From Ignavibacteria bacterium (GTDB lineage: Bacteria > Bacteroidota > Ignavibacteria > Kapaibacteriales > UBA961), in NCBI GenBank assembly GCA_016720145.1, contig JADJXV010000001.1:1-64000 (forward strand): a stretch of 64,000 nt of DNA, given 5' to 3'. A program made the position numbers and the translations under genes. Below, in pieces: positions 42,436-52,922 of this stretch. Within the stretch, counting starts at the first letter, position 1, and each line of letters begins with the position of its first letter. A model generated the notes under the pieces. The model was not told the origin of the DNA. It worked only from the letters and a program-made list of their open reading frames with translations, and made no database searches.

Positions 42436-42711
42436 CTAACTATTCTCACCGAGTGCTTTATTCCTCTTTTCTTCCCATTCCTTCTGTTTCCTGAGTTTTT
42501 CCTTCTGAAATTCATCCCATTCTTTCTCAATTTGATTGAAAATCTTATTAGTGAGTAGGTTTCGGAGCGGGAGAATATAAATCTCACCAACATCTTCGTT
42601 CATAGACACCCATCTTTGCACTGTCACCACCGATTTCCCGGCAATTTCTGCAAATTGCTTGTACTTTAAGCCCGCTTTTTTCAAAACAAACCTTAATTTT
42701 TGTCCTTTCAT
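42436..42711 (-). CDS. Small HTH protein with charged C-terminal tail
   Basis: A 91-residue protein. The N-terminal half looks like an XRE-type helix-turn-helix (KYKQFAEIAGKSVVTVQRWV). The C-terminal half is a highly charged helix (DEFQKEKLRKQKEWEEKR). The same layout is seen in the gene at 63287-63700, and a decayed copy lies at 31499-31770. Each of the first two lies convergent to an integrase end, so it is probably a regulator carried by this element family. No known name. Confidence 0.7.
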   Translation of the reverse strand: MKGQKLRFVLKKAGLKYKQFAEIAGKSVVTVQRWVSMNEDVGEIYILPLRNLLTNKIFNQIEKEWDEFQKEKLRKQKEWEEKRNKALGENS

Positions 42712-43567
42712 TGTGAATTTCTCCGGTTAATTTGTTAAAAATACATTTTAATAGCTCAATTTCAGCTCTCATATTAGTGTTTCAATAGAGAACCGATTGA
42801 ATGTTGATAGTTTTTCGAATGCAAATTGATTAGTTGGTGATATATCATTTACGACTATTTCCGACCAATCGTTGAAACCAAGCCGTGTTGAGAAGTAAAA
42901 AGTGCCTTAATTTTGAAAATTTACGTACTATTTTTTGGTAAAACGCCTGTCTATCCTATGTATTGCTAAATAAATGTTTTTTTTGAGGTCAATTCAATCC
43001 GGAATACGAATATTTCGAAGTATATTTATCATTTTTTTTCTATTCGCATCTAGAATACTTGAATTCAAATTCACTTTCAATATGAATAGACAATATATAT
43101 ACCACATCTCTGGTTTCTATTCAAGGAAACAATACCTTCAGGAAGAAAAACCAACTCTACCGACCTTGCACCCTTCACCAAAACTCCGTATTTTGCACCA
43201 AACTAACGCTATCGCCTTGTAAACCTAACCTTTATTCGCAGGATTTCTTATGATGCTAATGATACTCTGCTTTTATAGTACCCTTATCTCCCATACTTCA
43301 GATGGTCTTCTGGGGATTGACCGCCTGCTTGGAATATTTTGTTCTCCTTTATTTATGACACAGCTTCTTATGAGTTGAATTCTTTGTGGCATTCTGCTTT
43401 GAAAGTATTTAGGTTAGTTCAGTATGAAGAAATCATCTAGAGTTGGAAGACTACTTTTTGGATTCTCATATTAAACACACAATTAAATTTGAAGAACAAG
43501 CAATCTATTATATTATTTATTGCTTACAGTAACTGTTCATTTTATTAATTATCAACAAATCAAATCC
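42712..43567. other. Long intergenic region, no supported gene
   Basis: About 850 bases of AT-rich DNA. An 82-codon frame at 42974-43222 has no ribosome-binding site and an unlikely composition. No clear hairpin or repeat. The promoters of the HTH gene (leftward) and of the nuclease-like gene (rightward) should lie here. Confidence 0.4.
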
Positions 43568-44323
43568 ATGACAGACAGAATACAAAAAACTATCTTTAAC
43601 AAATACTTGGAGTTGGTAGCAAAAGACACAGCTACTGAATCTGAAATATCAGAACTATTGTCAGCCATAAAAGATTTATACAACAAAAAGATTCTAACTG
43701 ATAGTGACTACTTCCGTCAGAAAATAAAAATCGTAAAAAACCACTTGGAATTTGGAATTGAAGAAGTAAAACAAAAGCGGAAGTATAAAGAAGTATCTTT
43801 AAAAATATCTAATGAATGGATTAAAATATTAAAAGATGATTTAGACGGAGTAGATTATAGTAAGACCGATTTAATTGATTTGGAAAAAATCGATAATGAC
43901 AAAGAGATTCCCATTTCTACTCATTCTGTTCACTTAGCTTTGAAAAATTTAGTTATTCCGATAAAACAAATTAAAACTGAGAAGATTTTTGAAAAATATG
44001 TTGCTGAACAGTTGGAATTAATGTTTAATAAAGAACATGTTCAACGGCAATATAATATTGGAGGTATTCTTGGGCTTAAATCTGATATAGATGTAGGAAA
44101 TGGACAAGTTGGAATAGAGCTGAAAATTGCTAATAATTTATCAGCGTATGAAATGCAACGACTCGTTGGACAAGTAATCTATTACAAAGAAAAGTTTTAC
44201 AAAAACAAGTTGTTAATTTACATTGTGAGTAAATCTACCATTACTCCGGATTTGAATGAGTTGAAGCAATTTTTAGAAGAACTGGGAACAACGGTAATTT
44301 TTAAAACTGCTATTAATATTTGA
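43568..44323 (+). CDS. PD-(D/E)XK nuclease-like protein
   Basis: 251 residues from ATG 43568 (MTDRIQKTIF); the frame is open sixteen codons further up from a TTG. The N-terminal half is helical and highly charged. The C-terminal part (about 155-251) has KSDIDVGNGQVGIELKI, an Asp then E-x-K pair spaced as in PD-(D/E)XK nucleases, followed by QRLVGQVIYYKEKFYKNKLLIYIVS, a typical core helix and strand. This would be a DNA-cutting or nucleic-acid-sensing enzyme. It stands alone, 140 bases before the WYL gene, and is a plausible member of the defence island. Confidence 0.65.
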   Translation: MTDRIQKTIFNKYLELVAKDTATESEISELLSAIKDLYNKKILTDSDYFRQKIKIVKNHLEFGIEEVKQKRKYKEVSLKISNEWIKILKDDLDGVDYSKTDLIDLEKIDNDKEIPISTHSVHLALKNLVIPIKQIKTEKIFEKYVAEQLELMFNKEHVQRQYNIGGILGLKSDIDVGNGQVGIELKIANNLSAYEMQRLVGQVIYYKEKFYKNKLLIYIVSKSTITPDLNELKQFLEELGTTVIFKTAINI

Positions 44324-44465
44324 CCACAGAAAGTATAAATTCAACAATTCTAAAAGGTTCGTAAGAATCTTCCTTTTACTTCAAATTTAAAAAGTACTTC
44401 GAGACTAATACATCATAAAATCAAACTTTAATGTCACTTGCAATAAAATGGAATAAAATTCAACT

Positions 44466-45506
44466 ATGGCAACCAACAAACATGCAATAATCAGATACAA
44501 AGCGCTCGATAAGTGCTTCCGCAATCATGGGCGGAAGTACTTTATTGACGATTTGATCGATGCGTGTAATGATGCTATCTATGAGTTTACTGGAACAGAC
44601 ATCGGTATAAAACGTAGGCAAATATTTGAAGATATTAAATTTATGGAAAGCCCTCAAGGGTGGGATATTCCGTTAGAACATTGTAGAGATGGGCATAAAA
44701 TCTTTTATCAGTATTCAGATAGATCCTTTTCGATAAACAATCAGCCGTTGAACGAAACAGAAGAAAATCAACTAAAAGAAGCGCTAATGACGCTTTCTAA
44801 TTTTAAAGGGATGCCTCAGTTTGAATGGGTGGAAGAAATAACGGCTCGGTTGAATTCTGTTCTTGGGATATCACGTACTACTGAGAAAATAATAGAGTTT
44901 GACCAAAATAATTATCTCAAGGGATTAGAACATATCACTCCTCTCTACAATTCAATACTCTATAAAAAAGCAATTCATATCGAATATAAAAGCTTCAAGC
45001 AAGATACCCCACACCTCATGCCATTTCACCCGTACTTTCTAAAACAATACAACAACCGATGGTATGTATTCGGCAAGAATGATGATAGTCAGTTTGTTTT
45101 GAATCTTGCTCTCGATAGAATCATCTCAATTGCTGACAGTTCTATTTTATACCAGCCTAACAACACAATCGACTTCAACGAGTACTTCGAAGATATCGTA
45201 GGCGTTTCGCTAAGTACAGAAGCTACCTTGCTGCATATTATCCTGAATGTGCGTAATGAATTACTGCCCTATATCAAAACCAAACCACTCCACGGCTCTC
45301 AAAAGCTTAAAGATCGGGGAACAACTCACACCACGATTACCCTCGACCTGATTCCAAATTATGAACTTGAATCCGTGATACTGTCACATGGTGAAGGTAT
45401 CGAAGTGCTTGCACCGGATTCCTTACGAGATAAAATGAGAATGCGTATTGAACTAATTAACAACAATTATAATAAGAGTGCAGATACTCTGCAAACTAAA
45501 CCCTAA
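44466..45506 (+). CDS. WYL-domain transcriptional regulator
   Basis: A 346-residue regulator. The N-terminal region reads like a winged helix (DKCFRNHGRKYFIDDLIDACND). The WYL domain is at about 155-225 (KKAIHIEYKSFKQDTPHLMPFHPYFLKQ, then NNRWYVFGKN), followed by a WCX-type C-terminal extension (TTITLDLIPNYELESVIL). Proteins of this kind often repress phage-defence operons and are relieved by a nucleic-acid or nucleotide ligand. It is directly upstream of an AAA ATPase gene (10-20 base gap), so that module and perhaps the hsd operon are its likely targets. Confidence 0.9.
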   Translation: MATNKHAIIRYKALDKCFRNHGRKYFIDDLIDACNDAIYEFTGTDIGIKRRQIFEDIKFMESPQGWDIPLEHCRDGHKIFYQYSDRSFSINNQPLNETEENQLKEALMTLSNFKGMPQFEWVEEITARLNSVLGISRTTEKIIEFDQNNYLKGLEHITPLYNSILYKKAIHIEYKSFKQDTPHLMPFHPYFLKQYNNRWYVFGKNDDSQFVLNLALDRIISIADSSILYQPNNTIDFNEYFEDIVGVSLSTEATLLHIILNVRNELLPYIKTKPLHGSQKLKDRGTTHTTITLDLIPNYELESVILSHGEGIEVLAPDSLRDKMRMRIELINNNYNKSADTLQTKP

Positions 45507-45516
45507 TATTTGTACT

Positions 45517-47101
45517 ATGAATAAAATTGGTTTTAAAAAATTTTAGAAGGTTTCAAGACTTTCCCCCTATAGAATATAGAGGTATTACATTTCTTGTTGG
45601 TAAGAACAATTCTGGAAAATCTACATTGGTGAAAGCACTTATGCTAATAGACAATTATTTCAATTCTGACAACATTTTTACTTTGTCTTTTGGCAATAGC
45701 GTTCTTGAAGATGCAAACATTGTTACGTATGATAGAGCAATAAATAAAAAAGCAAATGAAAATTTCATACATTTTACATGAAATTGAGAACTTCAGAATT
45801 GAAATGATAGTAACTGGTGATGATGATAAATCTTTGCTAAGCTATGTTGGCTAAAAATATCAGAATTGTTTGCTAATATCAACTATTATTTTAATCTTCA
45901 AAGTAAATACATAGAAGTTTCTATGAGTGCAGGCGAATCGATAATTTTACAGAAACATCTAATAACCGACACAAAACAACTGATTTTAGAAACAAAAAAG
46001 CAGATAGAGGAGACTGACTTAAAAAAAACAAGCGTAGAGTATATTGAACTTATCTCAAGATTAGAAAAACTTGAAAATATTCTTCATACTTATAACTCTG
46101 ATATAATTTCTGCAGTAGCACATTTAGCTAAATTTTCATTGAAAGAGGATTTTGGAGATGAAACTAATCTGATAAGGATTGTAGATAATTTCATAGAACA
46201 ATCAATGTTGAAATATCAAACGGATTATAATAATGTTCAAAATGGTGAACCCCCCTCTGACTTCTTCGTTGATTTGAGATCATTCAAAGAAATTGGACAA
46301 TCTGTAGTGTCAGCTTCATTCAATACATTTATGGCGCTACTTGGCGGTCATTCAATTTGTTATATCGGCGCCAATCCTACAAAGCAATCTGCACTATTTG
46401 CAATTCGAGATAAAAATAATGCTTTGGCTCAAGCAATTCATGAATATAAACAACTTGATATTCCAGAGGGCGGAGAAGAACAACGTTTTGTAGAAAAGTG
46501 GATGCAAGAATTTGAAATTGGAAGTAAATTCAATATAACTATGTATGCAGGTGAAGCTTACGACATAAAGATCCATTCAAGAGACTCAATAATTCATTTA
46601 GCTGATAAAGGAATGGGTTCTTTACAAGCAATGCTTATAATTATGAAAATTGCTTGTTTAATTAAAAAAGCAAAAGAGAATTATATGTTGAATGAAACTA
46701 CGAAAGAAGTATATGGGATGTCATTCTACAGAGAGATTTTCAAAAAAATTGTCATCATCGAAGAACCCGAACTGAACTTACACCCAGCTCTCCAAAGCAA
46801 ACTTGCTGATTTATTTCTTGAAGTGTATGAGAAGTACAACATTCATTTCATCTTAGAAACTCACTCCGAGTATATTCTGAGACGGTCGCAAGTACTCGTA
46901 GCTGAGAATGATTATGAAATTCCACCGAACGAAAATCCCTTTTGTGTCCATTATTTTCCAAGAGAAAGCGGTCAGCTTCCGTATCAATTAAATTATCTGG
47001 AAGATGGAACCTTCGATAAAAATTTTGAGACAGGTTTCTTTGATACAGCTTCATTAGAAACTTTGAAACTGATACGAATGAAGAAAGAAAAAAAACGATG
47101 A
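45517..47101 (+). CDS. AAA family ATPase (SMC/OLD-like), frame-disrupted
   Basis: Combined frames give about 525 residues. The start is either ATG 45517 with one extra A, or TTG 45527 (LVLKNFRRFQDFPP). Walker A is FLVGKNNSGKSTL near residue 30. A short middle section between 45770 and 45850 lies in another frame (YILHEIENFRIEMIV), with compensating changes on both sides. The rest has Walker B KIVIIEEPELNLHP and the ILETHSEYILRR block, as in DUF3696/AAA_15 ATPases. The C-terminus (GFFDTASLETLKLIRMKK) matches that group. It overlaps the next gene by 4 bases (ATGA), so the two products likely act together, probably in defence. Confidence 0.85.
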
Positions 47102-48168
47102 TGCAGATATATTCAGATTTAGAGCAATTTGAAACTATTGTCTTATATCAAGATAAGTTCCCCAATTGGTATAAAATATTTTGTGAACACAGCAAATTGT
47201 TTATCAATATGTCTGATGATGAATACAATCTTGCTAAAGTTACCAATCCTATAATTGAAGAATTTATAAAAATCAATGCTGGAAGAGAACCAATCCCGCT
47301 GAAGTATCAATTTAAAAGCTTGAAGGATGATTTCTCTATAGTAGCCGATACTCCAAGAGCAGTATATCTCTTGGATATTACAAAAGAAAAAGCCAATCAA
47401 CTTCAAAAAGAATACGGAGTGATTATTCAAGGAATTGATGGCATTGATGATGGTGTCTTGAGAAATAATCATTTTCGAAGCTTGAAAGCCAATATGGTGT
47501 TAAATCCGAAAAGCTCTAATGGCTGGGATCAGTTAGTAAATGTAAATATTCCGCCTATTAATGCAATTGTTATTACTGACAACTATCTTTTTGCAAATGA
47601 GGATGGTATTAGAGGTCGAAATAATATTGTTAAGTTCATTGAAACAATCCTACCAGATGAATTGGCAATAGACTTTAATATTCTATTGATTGCAAACGAA
47701 CACACAAATATGAATGAGTCATTATGTAATAACCTTTTGAAAGATATAGTGGATGCAATTAGGAAATTCAACAAGCCATATAAAATTATCTTTGAACTTG
47801 TTCTTGCAGAGTCAATACATAATAGAATAGCTGTGTCTAATTATTTTACAATTACTACTGAAAAAGGGTTCGCAGTTTTTAAATCCGGCGACTTGTCTAA
47901 AGTACATGAAAATACACAGATTAGAGTTGAAAGTGTATTCCATAGAATTAATAAAAATGAGGGTGATACAGTATATGCAAATGCAGAACTTTTACTCAAA
48001 GAAATTAAAACAATTTGCAAAAGTGTTTCTCAGTATATATTAAAACGACCAAATGATAAAAACTACCGTATCCTCGGCGATTGCAAAGCAGATAAGTCAA
48101 TAAGAAATCGCCTCATCAATGATGTGTGGAATGAAAAAAATAACAATGCACAACCACTGCACTCTTAG
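47098..48168 (+). CDS. Unrecognised partner of the AAA ATPase
   Basis: A 356-residue protein, no signal peptide or membrane helix. I do not recognise a family. The middle contains INAIVITDNYLF, and later comes FELVLAESIHNRIAVSNYF and ITTEKGFAVFKSGD, with a conserved-looking HNR...NY pattern and a hydrophobic core, suggesting an alpha/beta enzyme with a catalytic or nucleic-acid-binding His. The start codon overlaps the ATPase stop (ATGA), so they are translationally coupled. By analogy with two-gene systems of the OLD/Gabija/PARIS kind, this would be the effector, but no known effector fold (TOPRIM, HNH, Sir2) is visible. Confidence 0.75.
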   Translation: MMQIYSDLEQFETIVLYQDKFPNWYKIFCEHSKLFINMSDDEYNLAKVTNPIIEEFIKINAGREPIPLKYQFKSLKDDFSIVADTPRAVYLLDITKEKANQLQKEYGVIIQGIDGIDDGVLRNNHFRSLKANMVLNPKSSNGWDQLVNVNIPPINAIVITDNYLFANEDGIRGRNNIVKFIETILPDELAIDFNILLIANEHTNMNESLCNNLLKDIVDAIRKFNKPYKIIFELVLAESIHNRIAVSNYFTITTEKGFAVFKSGDLSKVHENTQIRVESVFHRINKNEGDTVYANAELLLKEIKTICKSVSQYILKRPNDKNYRILGDCKADKSIRNRLINDVWNEKNNNAQPLHS

Positions 48169-48266
48169 TTGGTAATTTTGTATTGTTAAATTAATTGAAT
48201 GTACTTCACGGGTGTTAATTATTACAATAACCTCCCGTCCAAACAAAACCTTATAGAAAAATACCA

Positions 48267-50043
48267 ATGGCAAATTCTACCGTAGATGTGAGCTTCATCT
48301 TTCAAATAACTGATAAAGTACTCTGGAATGTATTCAAGAAAAATGAAATAGGCGATGTGCTGCTGCCATTCGTTGTGATTCGTCGGTTGGATTGTATCCT
48401 CGATCCGGTGAATGTGAACGTGAGAAACGCGTACGAGAACTTCAAAGACAAAGTAAGCGAAGATAAACTCGATCCCATTCTCCGAAAAGCTGCCGGTGGA
48501 TTGCAGTTCTATAATACTTCACGGCATACACTCGAATCCCTCAAAGAAAACCCTAAAACAATCGAAATCGACTTCAATAATTATCTCAATGGCTTCAATA
48601 AAGAAGTTCGTGATATTATTGACAATTTCCAATTCGATAAAGTAATCTCACGCCTCGTCAAAAATAAACTCCTCTATCAAATGATAGATGCAATATGCCA
48701 AGTGGACTTAAGTCCAACTAAAGTCGATGGGCATAATATGGGCTATATATTTGAAGAACTTATCAGAATTTCCAACGAACAAAGCAATGAAACCGCAGGG
48801 GAACACTTCACACCACGTGACGTGATCGAGCTGATGATCAAGATCGTCTTCAGTACCGAACTCGACGAACTCACCCAACCAGGCATCATTCGTACAATCT
48901 ATGACCCTACACTCGGTACAGGCGGTATGATCAACTTAGCCAAAAACTATGTACTCGATGTACTCTGCGCCGACTCTCCCCACAAACCCGTACTCAAGAC
49001 CTACGGACAAGAAATAAACGAACAGTCCTACGCCATTGCCAAGTCGGAAGCGCTCATCACCGGAGAAAATGCCGACAACATCAGACATGGCAATACTTTC
49101 ACCGAGGATAAATTCCAAGACAAGCATTTCCATTATCAGTTTGCTAATCCGCCATACGGAGTTACATGGAGTAAAGATGCCTATTTCATTCAAAATGAAA
49201 GTGCTAACCCCGCCGGAAGATTCTATGCCGGGCTTCCGGGAACAAGCGATGGACAGTTACTCTTCTTGCAACACATGATAAGCAAGATGGAACGAGAAGG
49301 CGGGAAAATAGCCGTCGTCACCAATGGCTCCACTCTTTACCGGCAATGCCGGTGGAGGCGAAAGCGATATCCGTAAATGGATCATAAGCAATGACTGGCT
49401 CGAATGTATCGTAGCCCTGCCAAAAGACTTGTTTTATAATACCGGTATCAATACCTATATATGGTTCTTGAATAACAATAAACCAAAGCACCGCAAGGGG
49501 AAAGTACAGCTCATTAATGCCAATGTGCCGGAAGATAAAGCAAATGGTATCCCAGGATTCTGCCGTCCCGAAAAACGAAGCTTGGGCAACAAACGAAACA
49601 AAATTGAATCCTATCACATCGACAAACTTGTCGAAATCTTTACCAGCTTCACCGAAGGGACGTATTGTAAAATATTCAATAATGAGGATTTTGGCTACTA
49701 TCAAATTACCGTCGAACAGCCAGAATATGATGACAAGGGCAAGAAGGTAAAAGATAAAAAGGGTAATCTCAAGCCCGATACAAAAAAGAGAGATAAAGAG
49801 AATATACCCCTTAGCAAAGACATCGATGAATATTTCAAAACCGAAGTACTCCCGCATGTACCCGACGCATGGATAGACTATGACAAGTCCCGCATCGGCT
49901 ACGAGATTAATTTTACGAAGTACTTCTATGAATATAAGGTCTTGCGTCCGGCATCGGTCATCAAAGCCGAAATCGAAGCATTGGAATTCGGAGCATTAGG
50001 ACAAAAAGGAATAGCTGACCTTTTAAAGGAGTTGTTGGGATGA
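48267..50043 (+). CDS. hsdM: Type I restriction-modification methyltransferase subunit (frameshifted)
   Basis: About 590 residues. The N-terminal HsdM domain (1-150) precedes a SAM-binding motif DPTLGTGGM (about 213) and the N6-adenine catalytic motif NPPYG (about 294). The frame breaks near 49324-49334: the first frame reads GKIAVVTNGS, the second PLFTGNAGGGESDIRKW, a conserved HsdM block, so a small indel (net one base) lies there. The C-terminal half contains LPKDLFYNTGINTYIWFL. With HsdS it methylates adenine in a bipartite target. It overlaps hsdS by 4 bases. Confidence 0.92.
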
Positions 50044-51281
50044 TTAAGAAATATGAAAATTATACTGAAAGCAACATTGTTGGAATTGATGAAATACCTA
50101 TTACGTGGCAACAAATAAAACTTAAGTACATCTTGTCTCTTAAAAGTGGAGATGCAATTACCTCAAATGAGTTATCTGATGAGTATGATTTTCCTGTTTA
50201 TGGGGGAAACGGGATAATGGGGTTTACGAATAGGTACATATATGAAAACGATAAAATAATTGTAGGAAGGGTTGGAGCATATTGTGGTAATATTCATTTA
50301 GCTAAAGGTAAAATATGGGTAAGCGATAATGCATTGTTAATTGAAACTGAAGAGAATTTAGAGTATTTAACATATCTTCTAAAGTCTTTACAACTAAATA
50401 AACTTGCAAATAAGAACGCTCAGCCGTTAATTACTGGCTCAATGGTTAAGGATCAAATTATACCTTTCCCTGCAAGTAAAACCGAACAAACCAAAATCGC
50501 CCAATACCTCGACCACCAGACAAACCTCATCGATCAGCTTATCAAGCAAAAAGAGAAGCAGATTGAACTCTTAAAAGAATATAGACAAGCAGTAATCAAC
50601 GAAGCAGTAACAAAAGGGCTTGACCCAAATGCCAAGATGAAAGATAGTGGGATAGAATGGTTGGGGGAAGTGCCGGAGGGGTGGGAGATAAGAAAATTAA
50701 AACATCTTGTATCTCTAAATTCAAATGAAGATGATGCCCAGTATTTAGCATTTAAAGTTGCACTTGAAAACATTGAAAGTGGTACAGGAAAATTTGTTGA
50801 ATCAAATTTAGAAAGTCAGTTTGAAGGTGTTGGAAACTATTTTAAGAAAGGTGATGTACTATTTAACAAGTTACGCCCATATTTAGCAAAAGTTTACTTA
50901 GCACAGCAAGATGGATATTCAGTCGGAGAATTATTAGTATTCTCGCCGAAGGAAGAAATTATCTCAGGTTTTTTATTTTACAGGTTATTATCTTCATCTT
51001 TTATTGAAGTAGTTAATGGTTCGACTTACGGTGCAAAAATGCCAAGAGCAAGCTGGAGTTTTATTGGAAATTTATCTGTTGTAGTACCAAGCAAAGATGA
51101 GCAGTCACAAATAATTGATTATATACAAAAATATAATACAAAAATAAATAAACTCATATCTGATATTGACATACAAATCCAAAAACTCAAAGAATACCGC
51201 CAATCCATCATCTCGGAAGCAGTGACCGGAAAGATTGATGTGAGAGAGTGGCAGATACCCGATAACGTACACGAAGTATAG
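50040..51281 (+). CDS. hsdS: Type I restriction-modification specificity subunit
   Basis: A 413-residue HsdS with two target-recognition domains (about 20-145 and 215-350) separated by the conserved helical spacer QTNLIDQLIKQKEKQIELLK and a second one at the C-terminus (NTKINKLISDIDIQIQKLK). The central block DSGIEWLGEVPEGWE is a hallmark. It reads the DNA target for HsdM and HsdR. Start ATG overlaps the hsdM stop (ATGA). The frame is intact, so specificity could be functional. Confidence 0.95.
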   Translation: MIKKYENYTESNIVGIDEIPITWQQIKLKYILSLKSGDAITSNELSDEYDFPVYGGNGIMGFTNRYIYENDKIIVGRVGAYCGNIHLAKGKIWVSDNALLIETEENLEYLTYLLKSLQLNKLANKNAQPLITGSMVKDQIIPFPASKTEQTKIAQYLDHQTNLIDQLIKQKEKQIELLKEYRQAVINEAVTKGLDPNAKMKDSGIEWLGEVPEGWEIRKLKHLVSLNSNEDDAQYLAFKVALENIESGTGKFVESNLESQFEGVGNYFKKGDVLFNKLRPYLAKVYLAQQDGYSVGELLVFSPKEEIISGFLFYRLLSSSFIEVVNGSTYGAKMPRASWSFIGNLSVVVPSKDEQSQIIDYIQKYNTKINKLISDIDIQIQKLKEYRQSIISEAVTGKIDVREWQIPDNVHEV

Positions 51282-51372
51282 CGATCTGTTTGGTTGACAC
51301 TCATACTGTGCTGATTTATTGGCAATGTATAGGTAATGATAACGGAAATTTATAAAATAAATACCTGAGAAC

Positions 51373-52917
51373 ATGATGGAAAATATACTATTTATAATAC
51401 TTGCACTACTAATAGGAGTAGCTGTTGGATACTTACTATTCAAAGTGAAACATACTTCGGCTTTTCAAGCCGAGAAAGATGCAACGCAACAAAAATACAA
51501 TGAGTTAGATAAAGAATTTGTGAGCCATAAAGCAACGACTACATCACAATTGAAAACGGCAAATGATAATTTGGAGGCGAAGAATAGTGAGATTGCCGGA
51601 TTACAAGAGACAATTCAAGAAGATGCTCTGGAGATATCTGCTATAACCAACAATTTATCAACAGCAAATGCAGATTTACGTTCGGCTAATCAAACTATCA
51701 TTGAAAAGAAGCAAGAAATTGAAGCAATTAGAGAAGAACTAAAGCTTATAAAACAAGACTATGATGATCTTAATAAACTGTTCGCAACTGCTAAAGCAAA
51801 CAATGAAGCATTAATTGAAAAATTGCAAACTCAAAAAGATGAAATGGAAGCATTAGGCAAAAAGTTCAATACTGAATTTGAAAACATTGCCAATAAAATA
51901 TTAGAAACTAAGTCCGAGAAATTTACTGAACTTAACAAAACAAACCTTACGAATATCTTAGAGCCTTTGGGTAAAAATATAACAGAATTCAAAACCAAAG
52001 TCGAAGAAGTGTATGAAAAAGAATCGAAGGAAAGGTTTTCATTAGGTGAAAGGGTAAAAGAACTTGCTCTGCTCAATAAAGTAATCAGTGACGAAGCTTA
52101 TAATCTCACAAAAGCCCTTAAAGGCGAAGCCAAAACTCAAGGTCTTTGGGGTGAAATGATTTTGGAAAGAATCTTAGAAGTATCAGGATTAGTGAAAGAT
52201 AGAGAATACTTTATGGAGCATGAGCTTAGGGATGCCGATGGCAATGCCTTACTATCTGATTCCGAAGGTAAGAAAATGCGTCCTGATGCAGTCATTAAAT
52301 ACCCTGATAATAGATGTGTAATTATTGATTCCAAAGTCTCATTAAATGCGTTTACTCGATTAATTGCATCGCATGATGTAGAAGAGCAGAAAAATGAATT
52401 GAATGCCCATGTAATTGCTATTAAAAATCACATTGTCTCTTTAAGCACCAAGGGTTATGATGATTACGATAAAGCATTAGATTTTGTGATGATGTTTGTT
52501 CCAAGTGAACCTGCTTACATTGCAGCTTTACAGGGCGATGCTGATCTTTGGAATTTTGCATATAACAAGCGAATACTTTTGATTAGTCCAACCAATCTGA
52601 TCATTTCATTGAAATTGATTGTTGATCTCTGGAAACGAGAATATCAGAATCAAAATGCAATAGAAATTGCTGATAGAGGAGCTAAACTGTATGACAAGTT
52701 TGTTGGATTTATAGACAACTTAGTTAGCGTTGGGGATCACCTTGATAAAGCTCAAGCAAAATATTCGGAAGCTTATAAACAACTGAGTACCGGTAATGAT
52801 AATTTGGTGATACAAGCAACCAAGCTCAAAAACTTAGGATTAAAAACAAAAAAAGACCTTCCAAAGGATATTGTAAATATAGCTATTGGTAATGAGTTAC
52901 CAGAGCACACTACTTAA
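51373..52917 (+). CDS. rmuC: DNA recombination protein RmuC family
   Basis: A 514-residue protein. An N-terminal membrane helix (ILFIILALLIGVAVGYLLF) is followed by a long coiled coil (about 30-200), then the RmuC domain with WGEMILERILEVSGL and the PD-(D/E)XK-like segment PDNRCVIIDSKVSLNAF. RmuC limits certain rearrangements of DNA, and its family is often carried in restriction loci. Here it lies between hsdS (91-base gap) and hsdR (5-base gap), on the same strand, so it is part of the hsd operon. It may be a structural or nuclease helper; role in this system unknown. Confidence 0.92.
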   Translation: MMENILFIILALLIGVAVGYLLFKVKHTSAFQAEKDATQQKYNELDKEFVSHKATTTSQLKTANDNLEAKNSEIAGLQETIQEDALEISAITNNLSTANADLRSANQTIIEKKQEIEAIREELKLIKQDYDDLNKLFATAKANNEALIEKLQTQKDEMEALGKKFNTEFENIANKILETKSEKFTELNKTNLTNILEPLGKNITEFKTKVEEVYEKESKERFSLGERVKELALLNKVISDEAYNLTKALKGEAKTQGLWGEMILERILEVSGLVKDREYFMEHELRDADGNALLSDSEGKKMRPDAVIKYPDNRCVIIDSKVSLNAFTRLIASHDVEEQKNELNAHVIAIKNHIVSLSTKGYDDYDKALDFVMMFVPSEPAYIAALQGDADLWNFAYNKRILLISPTNLIISLKLIVDLWKREYQNQNAIEIADRGAKLYDKFVGFIDNLVSVGDHLDKAQAKYSEAYKQLSTGNDNLVIQATKLKNLGLKTKKDLPKDIVNIAIGNELPEHTT

Positions 52918-52922
52918 AATAT

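Noticed and set aside
42974..43222. 82-codon frame in the long intergenic region
   Set aside because: No ribosome-binding site and no domain; composition is typical of AT-rich non-coding DNA.
45517..48168. Known PARIS or Gabija system
   Set aside because: The ATPase is of a similar general type, but the partner shows no TOPRIM (DUF4435) or UvrD-like helicase features by eye, so naming it so would be unsupported.
49318..49857. 179-codon minus-strand frame opposite hsdM
   Set aside because: Antisense to the conserved C-terminal half of hsdM; no support.
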